Part shown: positions 7,219 to 14,217 of the stretch, piece after piece
Numbering within the stretch: the stretch's first letter is position 1
Layout: each line of letters starts with the position of its first letter
Origin: Eggerthellales bacterium UBA948
GTDB lineage: Bacteria > Actinomycetota > Coriobacteriia > Coriobacteriales > UBA8131
DNA length: 14,217 bases
Reading direction: 5' to 3'
Assembly: GCA_002293265.1 (NCBI GenBank)
Contig: DBCW01000095.1
Span: forward strand, 10,442-24,658
The notes under the pieces: model-generated
The model's input: the letters and a program-made list of their open reading frames with translations, nothing else
Database searches by the model: none
Told to the model about the DNA's origin: nothing
Translations under genes and position numbers: made by a program

Positions 7219-7226
7219 ACGTTTAG
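7215..7226. repeat. Perfect 12-bp palindrome across the stop codon of the membrane-protein gene
   Basis: CTAAACGTTTAG is self-complementary and contains the TAA stop of the DUF1113-type gene (7216-7218). No T-tract follows, so it is unlikely to terminate transcription alone. It could be a small protein-binding site or chance. Confidence 0.3.
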
Positions 7227-7276
7227 CCAAAGGACAAATCAACACTTCTCATAATCTAAATCGTAAACGATCATTA

Positions 7277-7438
7277 TTATCTCCAATACCCACCATTGCT
7301 TATTTTAATGATGGATAACCTTTCAGCATCGAAAAACGACAATTCACGAATACATGCTCCGCTCACCGCATTAATCACACCATTATCATGCGACAAGATA
7401 ATCGATGCATGTATGATACGTTCCGTAAACTCAAACGC
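7277..7438 (-). pseudogene. Possible gene remnant, faintly like a histidine-phosphatase C-terminus
   Basis: This otherwise gene-free gap (7219-7469) holds a minus-strand frame of 53 sense codons, entered after an in-frame stop and closed by TAATAATGA. It has no ATG start and no ribosome site. The peptide includes ILSHDNGVINAVSGACIREL and ends with ISNGGYWR. This recalls the C-terminal part of phosphoglycerate-mutase/histidine-phosphatase proteins, where SHGGVIRALL precedes a closing LxNG segment. The resemblance is by eye and weak: the catalytic-type H is present, but the following GG is DNG. It could be a decayed tail whose upstream part was lost when the hdr operon came to lie beside it, or a chance open frame. 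Confidence 0.25.
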
Positions 7439-7459
7439 TTATGCAAACCAATAATGATT

Positions 7460-7465
7460 GGGGGA
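7460..7465 (+). promoter_or_regulatory. Ribosome binding site deciding the hdrC start
   Basis: GGGGGA precedes the TTG at 7470 by 4 nt. The earlier in-frame TTG at 7458 would include this purine run in the coding sequence and has no ribosome site of its own. An ATG at 7465 is out of frame and stops after 27 codons. Confidence 0.5.
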
Positions 7466-7469
7466 TGTT

Positions 7470-8042
7470 TTGGATACTACTAACTTATCCAACGTCACAA
7501 ATGCGGAGCTTGAGGCAGCAGATCGCATCGGCAAAGAAGCCGGCGTGAGATTTGATGACTGCTATCAATGTGGTAAATGTAGTGCCGGGTGTCCAATGGC
7601 GCATGCCATGGACTATGTTCCCAGACAGGTTATTCGCCTGTTGCAGTTGGGCATAGTCGATGAGGCGTTAAACGCCAAGTCGCCCTGGATATGTGCGCAT
7701 TGTATGGTCTGTTCAGCACGCTGCCCACAAGGTGTGGACATTACAGCTACCATGCTGTCTGTTCGTCGCGAAGCAAAACGCAGGGGGCTTAGACCGGACA
7801 AAGAGGCCGATATTTTTGATGACATTTTTATTGGCAATGTTCGCAGTTTTGGAAAGTCCAACGAGGCTATTCTGGCTGCAAAGTACAACCTGTTATCCGG
7901 ACACTTAATGCAAGACATGCTCAATGCGCCTAAGATGGCAGCGCGTGGCATGATCGGTCCTAAAATTCACAGCGTTAAGGATAAGGAAGCAGTCAAAAAG
8001 CTTGTAGATAAAGCTTTAAGTAAAGGAGGCGAGCAAAAATGA
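7470..8042 (+). CDS. hdrC: Heterodisulfide reductase subunit C-like iron-sulfur protein
   Basis: A 190-residue cytoplasmic protein carrying two [4Fe-4S] clusters that pass electrons between HdrA and HdrB. The ligands are in CYQCGKCSAGCP (C31, C34, C37, C41) and CAHCMVCSARCP (C75, C78, C81, C85), the usual CxxCxxCxxxCP pair of HdrC. The rest is a helical tail rich in Lys. Length is normal for the family. I chose the TTG at 7470 because GGGGGA lies just upstream. An alternative TTG at 7458 would add four residues. This is the first gene of the hdr-flx operon and overlaps hdrB by 4 nt (ATGA), so translation is probably coupled. I found no convincing promoter upstream; TATGAT at 7412-7417 lacks a -35 partner. 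The family call is strong; the exact start is less so. Confidence 0.92.
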   Translation: MDTTNLSNVTNAELEAADRIGKEAGVRFDDCYQCGKCSAGCPMAHAMDYVPRQVIRLLQLGIVDEALNAKSPWICAHCMVCSARCPQGVDITATMLSVRREAKRRGLRPDKEADIFDDIFIGNVRSFGKSNEAILAAKYNLLSGHLMQDMLNAPKMAARGMIGPKIHSVKDKEAVKKLVDKALSKGGEQK

Positions 8043-8983
8043 GTTCCACAAATCGCTTTGCTTACTTCCCGGGCTGTTCGGCAGATTCAACCGGAATCTC
8101 GTTTACCAAATCGGCTGAATTTGTATGCAAGCGCATCGGGATTGAACTTGTAGAGATCCCGGACTGGTGTTGCTGCGGCACATCGGCAGCCCTTGTGACC
8201 GACAAGAACTTGGCAGTTGCCCTACCTGCACGTTCGCTGGCTCTTGCCGAAAAAATGGACGCGGATCTAGACGTAGCCACCGGCTGCGCAGGTTGTTTTA
8301 ACTCGCTAAAATCGGCAAGACATTTTGCTAAACAGAGCGAGGATAATCGGGCGTATGTTGAAGACCTTATCGACATGCCATACTCAGCTTCAAACGATGT
8401 GTTTAGCTTTTTGGAAATCATGCACAGACCTGAGAACCAAGAACTGATCAAGAACAACATGGTAACAACTCTACATGGACTAAAGGTTGCCAGTTACTAC
8501 GGCTGTGCTTTGGTAAGACCCTCCAAGGTCTGCGAGTTTGATGATACCGAAGACCCGCGCAGCATGGACGAGCTGATAGAGCTGGTTGGCGGTGAGGCGA
8601 TAGACTGGGGATACAAGGTAGAATGCTGTGGTGGTTCACATAATATCAGTGATCCGAAAGCAGCCAAAAAACTCACCGAGCGCATCTATGAAGACGCTAT
8701 GATCAATGGCGCCGAGGCAATCGCTGTTGCGTGCCCGCTTTGCTTCCTCAACTTAGACATGCGCGAAAAAGAGCTCAATGCTATTCGCGAAGCTGAGGGC
8801 AAAAGTCTCTTCAATATCCCAACATATTACTTTACCGAGCTACTGGGTATGACCATGGGTGGAAGTTTTAAAGAGCTTGGCATCGATAAGCATTTTTGGC
8901 CAGCTGAAGACATTGCCAAACAAGCTTTAAGTGCACGCACCCAATCTGACGACACCGCTGAGGCAAAGGAGGTCGCCAAATGA
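8039..8983 (+). CDS. hdrB: Heterodisulfide reductase subunit B-like protein with two CCG domains
   Basis: A 314-residue subunit expected to hold the site where a disulfide is reduced on two non-cubane [4Fe-4S] clusters. Both CCG domains are intact. The first has C13, then C45-C46 after 31 residues, then C83 and C86 after 36. The second has C156, then C196-C197 after 39, then C232 and C235 after 34. These spacings match the published CCG pattern closely. An extra cysteine at position 44 gives the unusual DWCCCG. The last 30 residues after WPAED are a loose, Ala- and acid-rich tail. AAAGGAGG lies 8-9 nt before the ATG, inside the end of hdrC. The gene overlaps hdrA by 4 nt. In methanogens the substrate is CoM-S-S-CoB; in bacteria a DsrC-type or other disulfide is suspected. 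No candidate partner is encoded here. Confidence 0.94.
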   Translation: MSSTNRFAYFPGCSADSTGISFTKSAEFVCKRIGIELVEIPDWCCCGTSAALVTDKNLAVALPARSLALAEKMDADLDVATGCAGCFNSLKSARHFAKQSEDNRAYVEDLIDMPYSASNDVFSFLEIMHRPENQELIKNNMVTTLHGLKVASYYGCALVRPSKVCEFDDTEDPRSMDELIELVGGEAIDWGYKVECCGGSHNISDPKAAKKLTERIYEDAMINGAEAIAVACPLCFLNLDMREKELNAIREAEGKSLFNIPTYYFTELLGMTMGGSFKELGIDKHFWPAEDIAKQALSARTQSDDTAEAKEVAK

Positions 8984-10962
8984 GTAGAGTAGGAGTGTTT
9001 GTCTGCCACTGCGGTTCAAATATTGCAGGCACGGTTGACGTGGAGCATGTGGCCGAAGAAGCCGCCAAGCTACCTAACGTTGCGTATGCAACTACAAATA
9101 AATACATGTGTTCAGACCCCGGCCAGCAAGCCGTTAGAGAAGCGATCATAGAGCATAATCTTGATCGTATTGTTATCGCTTCATGCTCGCCGCGCATGCA
9201 CGAGGCAACATTCAGAAAGATGCTTGCCGGAACCGACATCAACCCATATATGCTGGAGATCGCCAACGTGCGTGAGCAGTGTTCTTGGGTACACAAAGAT
9301 AAAGATGTAGGTACACCAAAGGCCATCGATTTGGTCAAAATGGCCGTAGCCAAAGTAAACTATGACGCACCACTTACTACGACTACTATCCCGGTGAACA
9401 AGCGTGCTCTCATCATCGGCGGCGGTATCGCCGGTATGCAAGCTGCTCTTGACATTGCTGATGCCGGATATCCGGTCACTATTGTGGAAAAAGAGTCCTC
9501 GCTCGGCGGCAGAATGGTCATGTTGGATAAGACATTTCCGACCATGGACTGCTCGGCATGTATCTGCACACCCAAAATGACCGATGTGGGTGCGCATCCA
9601 AATATCACCATTAAGACTTTGGCTGAGGTGGAAAGCGTTGGCGGATACATCGGTAACTTTGAAGTCACCGTGCGCGAAAAAGCTAAGTACGTAGATTACG
9701 ACACCTGTACCGGTTGCAGCCTTTGTGAGACTAAGTGTCCTTCCAAAGTGGACAGTGAATTTGATCAAGGATTAGCCAAACGTCGTGCAATATATAGACC
9801 GTTTGCCCAGGCTGTACCGGCAAAACCAACCATCGATGCCAAAAACTGCCGCAAGTTGATAGACGGAAAATGCGGAGTTTGCGAAAAGGTATGCCCGGTA
9901 GGTTCAATCAAGTTTGATGATGAAGACAAGGTGACTACCGAGGTCTACGGAGCGATCATTGTGGCCATAGGTTATCAACTCATCGACTGGACAAAGATCT
10001 ATGGCGAATACGGTGGCGGACGCTTCAAGGATGTTATTTCCGGGCTGCAATTTGAGCGTCTGGTAAACGCCTCCGGTCCTACCGAAGGTCATATCTTGCG
10101 CCCATCCGATAATACCGAGCCAAAGACCGTGGTAATCGTTAAGTGCGTTGGCTCGCGTGACCCCGAGAAAGCCAAGAGCTACTGTTCACGTGCTTGCTGT
10201 ATGTATGCAGCCAAGCATGCTCATCAATATTTGGACAAGGTCAAAGATGCGCGTTGCTACATCTTCTACATGGACATACGTACTCCCGGCAAAGGTTACG
10301 ACGAGTTCTACATGAATACCCAACACGACGGAGCGCGCTACATTCGTGGTCGCGTGTCCAAAATTATCAACCAAAACGGCAAGCTGATTTGCAAGGGTGA
10401 GGATACTCTTTTGGGTAGTCAGGTTACGGTGGAGGCCGACATGGTGGTATTAGAAACCGCTATGGTTCCGGCAGATGAAGCCAACCAAATTGGCAGCATG
10501 TTAGGTATCACTCGCGACAAGGATTTGTGGCTTTCCGAGGCTCATCCAAAACTCAGACCGGTGGAGACCAACTCCGGCGGCATTTATCTGGCCGGAACTT
10601 GCCAAGGTCCAAAAGACATTCCGGACTCTGTAGCACAAGCTTCAGCTGCGGCGATGAAAGTTGCGATCCTGTTTAGCAAAGACGAGCTGGAGTCAAACGC
10701 CATGATCGCCAACTCCAACAAGAACCTTTGCAACGGTTGCGGCGCTTGCGTGGCAATTTGCCCTTACGGAGCGATCACGCTTGAAGAGATCACCGCACGC
10801 GAGAATTCGGTTATGGTCACGCGTGAGATATCCAAGGTCAATCCGGGTCTTTGCCAAGGTTGCGGTGCTTGCACCGTAGCATGTCGCCCGGGTGCAATGG
10901 ATCTTCGTGGCTTTACTGACGAGCAGATCATGAGAGAGGTGGCAGCCTTATGTCAGTGGTAA
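8980..10962 (+). CDS. hdrA: Heterodisulfide reductase subunit A-like flavoprotein (electron-bifurcating FAD)
   Basis: A 660-residue subunit of normal HdrA length, the likely seat of flavin-based electron bifurcation. The N-terminal iron-sulfur domain has CHCG (C9, C11), C44 and C69. A Rossmann FAD motif GGGIAG is at 147-152, followed by the HdrA signature around CSACICTPKM (C191-C197). An inserted ferredoxin has C243, C246, C249, C253 and C290, C298, C301, C305. The second half of the FAD domain includes YCSRACC (401-407) and YLAGTCQGPKDIPDS. A C-terminal two-cluster ferredoxin has C584, C587, C590, C594 and C625, C628, C631, C635, and would deliver low-potential electrons to ferredoxin. It is not fused to MvhD, which is encoded by the next gene with a 13-nt overlap. 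GGAGG sits before the start inside hdrB. No key cysteine appears lost. By homology FAD accepts electrons from FlxD. Confidence 0.95.
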   Translation: MSRVGVFVCHCGSNIAGTVDVEHVAEEAAKLPNVAYATTNKYMCSDPGQQAVREAIIEHNLDRIVIASCSPRMHEATFRKMLAGTDINPYMLEIANVREQCSWVHKDKDVGTPKAIDLVKMAVAKVNYDAPLTTTTIPVNKRALIIGGGIAGMQAALDIADAGYPVTIVEKESSLGGRMVMLDKTFPTMDCSACICTPKMTDVGAHPNITIKTLAEVESVGGYIGNFEVTVREKAKYVDYDTCTGCSLCETKCPSKVDSEFDQGLAKRRAIYRPFAQAVPAKPTIDAKNCRKLIDGKCGVCEKVCPVGSIKFDDEDKVTTEVYGAIIVAIGYQLIDWTKIYGEYGGGRFKDVISGLQFERLVNASGPTEGHILRPSDNTEPKTVVIVKCVGSRDPEKAKSYCSRACCMYAAKHAHQYLDKVKDARCYIFYMDIRTPGKGYDEFYMNTQHDGARYIRGRVSKIINQNGKLICKGEDTLLGSQVTVEADMVVLETAMVPADEANQIGSMLGITRDKDLWLSEAHPKLRPVETNSGGIYLAGTCQGPKDIPDSVAQASAAAMKVAILFSKDELESNAMIANSNKNLCNGCGACVAICPYGAITLEEITARENSVMVTREISKVNPGLCQGCGACTVACRPGAMDLRGFTDEQIMREVAALCQW

Positions 10963-11471
10963 ATGATACACAAGCCGCCGCGAGCACAGGCACAGAGACA
11001 TTTGAGCCAAAGATATTGGCTTTCGCTTGCCACTGGTGCACATATTCCGGCGCTGACCTTGCAGGTCTTAACCGCATGAGCTATCCGGCAAACGTGCGCG
11101 TTTTGCGCGTACCGTGCTCCGGTCGTGTAAACCCGCAATACATTCTCACCGCGCTTAATAAAGGTGTGGATGGCGTGCTGGTTTGCGGCTGTCATCCGGG
11201 AGACTGTCATTACGTCTCCGGTAACTACTACGCCAAGCGTCGCTTGATGGCTTTTAGGCGCATGCTGCAATACACCGGCCTTGAGCCGGAGCGTTTCCAG
11301 GTCAGATGGATATCCGGATCCGAAGCCGGCAAGTTCCGCGACACGGTAACTTCAGTTGTGGAGCAGGTGCGCGAGCTTGGGCCATACAAACCCGATCCGG
11401 CATTAGCGGCGTTGATTGACAGTAGTGTTGATGCGAGTAACCCCGTATTACCCGAAGGTGGTGAAGCATAA
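10950..11471 (+). CDS. flxD: MvhD/FlxD-type [2Fe-2S] electron-transfer subunit
   Basis: A 173-residue protein of the methyl-viologen-reducing hydrogenase delta-subunit family (PF02662). It links the electron input module to HdrA. The conserved cysteines are present: CHWC (C27, C30) in the ACHWCTYSGADLAG signature, PCSGRV (C56), and CGCHPGDCHY (C79, C81, C86). These bind one [2Fe-2S] cluster in the family. The first 20 residues and the last 30 are poorly conserved in appearance. The start overlaps hdrA by 13 nt, with AGAGAGG about 10 nt upstream, and the end overlaps the next start by one base. In methanogens this protein sits next to a NiFe hydrogenase. Here no hydrogenase gene follows; the next genes are FlxC-, FlxB- and FlxA-like, so NADH is the likely electron source. 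Confidence 0.92.
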   Translation: MSVVNDTQAAASTGTETFEPKILAFACHWCTYSGADLAGLNRMSYPANVRVLRVPCSGRVNPQYILTALNKGVDGVLVCGCHPGDCHYVSGNYYAKRRLMAFRRMLQYTGLEPERFQVRWISGSEAGKFRDTVTSVVEQVRELGPYKPDPALAALIDSSVDASNPVLPEGGEA

Positions 11472-12337
11472 TGACTGCCATCCAAGAAAGCATCCAAAAA
11501 AGAGCCGCTGAGCTCTTGGAGTCCGGTGAGGTAACACAGGTTATCGCTTGGACTAACGGGCGCTTCACCAATCAAACTTCTCCGCTGTTCATACAAAACG
11601 CTGCCGATGCAGGCAAGATCGTATTTAACGAATACTGCGTGAATACATTGGCCAAATACGTGTTAAACGAGAAGATAGCCGGAAAAGTTGGCGTGTGCGT
11701 GCGTGGCTGCGAAGCTCGCGGCATCAACCGCATGATCGCTGATAACCAGCTAAAACGCGAGGAAGTCTACTTACTGGGTATTCCTTGTGAGGGTATGAAA
11801 GATCGCGAGACCGGAGAGGCTTTAGACAAATGCCTTACCTGCACCCACAAAAACCCGGTAGTATACGATGAACTTTTGGGCGCAGAGGTAACAGATACCG
11901 TATCGGAAGAGATCGATAAGGTACGTTTTGCTCAGATCGAAGCCATCGAGGGTATGAGCCGCGAAGAGCGCCTGGAATACTTTAACAATGTCTTTAACAG
12001 TTGTATTCGTTGTTATGCTTGCCGCGAGGTCTGTCCGGTATGCACATGCCGCGAGTGCTTTGTAGACCAACTTCGTGCCGGTTGGCAAGGCAAGCAAAAC
12101 AACCTCAACGAGAACCGTTTCTACAATCTCATCCGCGTCTTTCACATAGGCGACAGATGCGTAGAATGCGGAGAATGTGCGCGAGCCTGTCCGATGGGGC
12201 TGCCGCTCATGGAGCTCAACCGCAAATGGATCAGAGACCTTGATGAGTTGTTTGCCGCAGGCGAAGAGGGTCTAAGCGACGAATTAGACAATACGCTCGG
12301 GCGCTACAAGACCGACGACATAGAAGAGTTTATGTAG
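11471..12337 (+). CDS. flxC: FlxC-like cysteine-rich ferredoxin-type subunit
   Basis: A 288-residue iron-sulfur protein that probably relays electrons between FlxB and FlxD. Residues 1-130 resemble the N-terminal region of F420-hydrogenase/formate-dehydrogenase beta-type proteins (GKVGVCVRGCEARG at 71-84, IPCEGM at 104-109, CLTC at 121-124). Two ferredoxin motifs follow: CIRCYACREVCP (C178, C181, C184, C188) with an added CTCREC (C191, C193, C196), and CVECGECARACP (C230, C233, C236, C240). The seven cysteines in 19 residues are striking. The ATG overlaps the last base of flxD; GGTGGTGAAGCATA upstream gives a modest ribosome site. 14 nt separate it from flxB. The subunit letter is assigned from position in the operon and from the published FlxABCD-HdrABC set, so the letter is less certain than the role. 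Confidence 0.78.
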   Translation: MTAIQESIQKRAAELLESGEVTQVIAWTNGRFTNQTSPLFIQNAADAGKIVFNEYCVNTLAKYVLNEKIAGKVGVCVRGCEARGINRMIADNQLKREEVYLLGIPCEGMKDRETGEALDKCLTCTHKNPVVYDELLGAEVTDTVSEEIDKVRFAQIEAIEGMSREERLEYFNNVFNSCIRCYACREVCPVCTCRECFVDQLRAGWQGKQNNLNENRFYNLIRVFHIGDRCVECGECARACPMGLPLMELNRKWIRDLDELFAAGEEGLSDELDNTLGRYKTDDIEEFM

Positions 12338-12351
12338 GGAGGTGTGGACAG

Positions 12352-13410
12352 ATGCTACTTAAAAAAGAACGTTTGAACGATATTTTGACTGATATGGCCA
12401 AACAGGCCAGGGTATATGTTCCCGTGAGTCCTGACGCAAATGACGGCGGCGGGGTAGGCAAGAGCGGCAAAGCAAAAATGACCCGCTTTGAATTGTATAG
12501 CCCCGGTACTGCTCCAAACTTTGATCTGGTAAACACAACGATGCCTCCTAAGGATATGTTGTTTCCGCAAACGCAAAAGATGTATCGCTATGGATTTGAC
12601 ACTGAGGGCAACGCCTACATAGACATCATTCACGATAGTGATGAGGTTGTGATTTTTGGCATGCGTTCATGCGATGCTCGCAGTATCGAGTGCATGGACG
12701 ATGTGTTCTTGAGCATGGGCTACGACGATGAGTTTTACAAGCAGCGCCGAGAGAAACTAGCCACTGTGGCGATAGGTTGCGCAAGTGTAGCGGAGACTTG
12801 CTTTTGCGACTCCATGGGTCTAGACCCCAACGCCGCACCTGGTGCTGACGTTCAACTTAGCCCCGGCGTAGATGGTCAAAGCTATGTGGTTGTTGCTCAA
12901 AGCGAAAAAGGGCAAGCCTTGGTAGCCTCTTGGCAGCCTTATCTCGAAGACAGCACAGCTGAGACAACACAGGTCTCTTGCGCGCTCAAGGTAAATGGCG
13001 ATGGCCTCAAAGACAAACTGGAGCAAATGTTTGATCATCCCATTTGGGAGCAACTGAGCAAAAAGTGTCTGACCTGCGGCACCTGTACCTACGTCTGCCC
13101 AACATGCCACTGCTTTGACATCAGTCAAGAAAACAAGATGAAAGACGGAGAGCGTTTCCGTTGTTGGGACAGTTGCATGTTCTCGGCATATTCTGAGATG
13201 GCCGGAAACCACAATCCGCGCCCCACGAAGATGCCTCGCGTGCGCCAACGTTTTATGCACAAGCTCTGCTTCTTTGAAGATCGTTATGGCAAGACTCTTT
13301 GCGTAGGTTGTGGTAGATGTGTGGAGAAGTGTCCGGTGGCTTTAGATATCACAATGCTTATCGATGATATCCAAGCAGCAGACCTCTCAAAAGCTGAGGA
13401 GGTAGCCTAA
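12352..13410 (+). CDS. flxB: FlxB-like / AsrA-like 4Fe-4S dicluster subunit
   Basis: A 352-residue protein related to anaerobic sulfite reductase subunit A and hydrogenase subunit beta-type proteins. It is expected to carry electrons from FlxA to the rest of the complex. The N-terminal 230 residues include IFGMRSCDARSIECMD (101-116), a family signature, and CASVAETCFC (C143, C150, C152). Two ferredoxin motifs follow: CLTCGTCTYVCP (C239, C242, C245, C249) with an added CHC (C252, C254), and CVGCGRCVEKCP (C317, C320, C323, C327). Residues 28-42 are a Gly/Lys-rich loop that looks like an insertion. GGGAGGTG lies 7-8 nt before the ATG. The gene abuts flxA with no gap. No sulfite-reductase catalytic subunit (AsrC) is seen nearby, which favours Flx over Asr. 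Confidence 0.85.
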   Translation: MLLKKERLNDILTDMAKQARVYVPVSPDANDGGGVGKSGKAKMTRFELYSPGTAPNFDLVNTTMPPKDMLFPQTQKMYRYGFDTEGNAYIDIIHDSDEVVIFGMRSCDARSIECMDDVFLSMGYDDEFYKQRREKLATVAIGCASVAETCFCDSMGLDPNAAPGADVQLSPGVDGQSYVVVAQSEKGQALVASWQPYLEDSTAETTQVSCALKVNGDGLKDKLEQMFDHPIWEQLSKKCLTCGTCTYVCPTCHCFDISQENKMKDGERFRCWDSCMFSAYSEMAGNHNPRPTKMPRVRQRFMHKLCFFEDRYGKTLCVGCGRCVEKCPVALDITMLIDDIQAADLSKAEEVA

Positions 13411-14217
13411 ATGTCAACAATTGAACTAGAGCACGGTTGCGCTCAAACAAATGTGCCATTAGTGCCGCTGATCTGCAAGGTCAAAGAGATCATTCCGCAG
13501 ACTTCTGATGTTGCTTCCATTCGCATAACCTCGCTTGATGATACCAAGCCCTACGATGCTAAGCCGGGGCAGACCTCAATGCTTAGTGTCATACCTTATG
13601 GCGAGTGCATGTTTGCGGTATCATCGCAAGGAGATGACTATCTGGAGTTCACGGTAAAGCGTGTGGGTTACGTGACTGAGCAGTTGCATGCTTTGCGCCC
13701 CGGTGATCAAGTAGGGTTGCGCGGTCCATACGGCAACTGGTTCCCGTACGAGGAGCTGAAAGGTCGCGATGTTTTGTTTGTGGGCGGCGGTATAGGTATG
13801 GCACCTTTGCGTTCGCTAATCACCTATATGCTTGATAGACGTGAAGACTATGGACGCATCGATTTGGTGTATTCCGGTTCAACCGTTGATGACTTGGTTT
13901 ACTACGATGACATCACCGAGAACTGGCCTAAGATCGACAACATGCACGTACACCTAAGCGTTTACAAAGGCACTCCGGAGTGGGCAGGGGAGGTTTGTTA
14001 TACCGCACCGTTCTTGGAGAGCTTAGGCATTGATGCCAAAGACCGCGTGGTAGTGCTTTGCGGCGGACCCAGTCTGTTTAAGACCTGCTTCCAAAGCTTA
14101 GTGCGTTTAGGCTTTGCCAAAAGCGATATCATCACCACGCTGGAGATGAAGATGAAGTGCGGCATAGGCAAATGCGGTCGCTGTAACATGGGCAGTAAAT
14201 ACATCTGCCTGGACGGC
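13411..14217 (+). CDS. flxA: FlxA-like NADH-dependent flavin reductase subunit (partial, cut by right edge)
   Basis: The frame is open from ATG 13411 to the last base (269 codons) and lacks only its extreme C-terminus. It is a ferredoxin-NADP+-reductase-fold protein of the AsrB/PyrK type. The FAD-binding barrel is at about 20-115, with GECMFAVSS (64-72) in place of the usual RxYS and GPYGNWFP (105-112). The NAD-binding domain begins with FVGGGIGMAPLRS (123-135), and CGGP is at 217-220. A C-terminal [2Fe-2S] site has C250, C255, C258 and C266 (CGIGKCGRC, then YICLDG). It should oxidise NADH and feed electrons into FlxB. GGAGG lies 8 nt before the ATG, inside the end of flxB, and the two genes touch. 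The remaining residues are likely few, since this family usually ends shortly after CxDGP. Confidence 0.88.
   Translation, partial: MSTIELEHGCAQTNVPLVPLICKVKEIIPQTSDVASIRITSLDDTKPYDAKPGQTSMLSVIPYGECMFAVSSQGDDYLEFTVKRVGYVTEQLHALRPGDQVGLRGPYGNWFPYEELKGRDVLFVGGGIGMAPLRSLITYMLDRREDYGRIDLVYSGSTVDDLVYYDDITENWPKIDNMHVHLSVYKGTPEWAGEVCYTAPFLESLGIDAKDRVVVLCGGPSLFKTCFQSLVRLGFAKSDIITTLEMKMKCGIGKCGRCNMGSKYICLDG

Noticed and set aside
7381..7417. Promoter for the hdr operon (TATGAT at 7412-7417, GATAAT at 7397-7402)
   Set aside because: Neither has a credible -35 box at 16-18 nt or a proper extended -10 TGN; left unannotated.
7465..7548. ATG at 7465 as a start for hdrC
   Set aside because: It is in another frame and ends at TGA after 27 codons.
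12352..14217. Anaerobic sulfite reductase asrA-asrB
   Set aside because: FlxB and FlxA resemble AsrA and AsrB, but they continue the hdrCBA-flxDC operon. An asrC could still lie beyond the right edge, so this is set aside rather than disproved.

Overview
The window looks like part of the chromosome of a Gram-positive-type strict anaerobe. Three of its genes encode envelope proteins of Gram-positive character: a membrane-anchored VanY-like D,D-carboxypeptidase, a very large surface protein with a proline-rich stalk, and a DUF1113/CmpB-like membrane protein. Beside them lies a complete-looking, oxygen-sensitive iron-sulfur electron-transfer operon. An anaerobic actinobacterium (Coriobacteriia-like) is my best guess, made from gene style only. 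No marker gene is present to prove it.

Left half (1-5603), all on the minus strand and read right to left. A 1371-residue secreted surface protein has a beta-helix-like body, a Cna-B-like domain, a proline-rich stalk and a C-terminal membrane anchor. It is followed by a VanY-like peptidase and then by the start of an OmpR/VanR-type response regulator that runs off the left edge. The surface-protein gene has a good promoter and a leader of about 170 nt. Within the leader, three perfect inverted repeats overlap in a way that suggests alternative RNA folds.

Middle (5604-7469). The divergent intergenic region also carries an 81-bp pair of palindromic repeats of the widespread CATTCCCGC...GCGGGAATG type. 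Next comes a plus-strand polytopic membrane protein, then a 250-bp gap. In the gap, the minus strand holds a 53-codon open frame without a start that faintly resembles the C-terminus of a histidine phosphatase.

Right half (7470-14217), all on the plus strand: hdrC-hdrB-hdrA-flxD-flxC-flxB-flxA, with overlapping or directly abutting genes. This is the FlxABCD-HdrABC NADH dehydrogenase/heterodisulfide-reductase type of complex. In the expected scheme, NADH is oxidised at FlxA and electrons pass through the iron-sulfur subunits FlxB, FlxC and FlxD to the FAD of HdrA. There they are split between ferredoxin and a disulfide reduced at HdrB. flxA is cut by the right edge just inside its final [2Fe-2S] motif. 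No hydrogenase, formate dehydrogenase, DsrC or alcohol dehydrogenase gene is in the window, so the electron acceptor and the metabolic use stay open.
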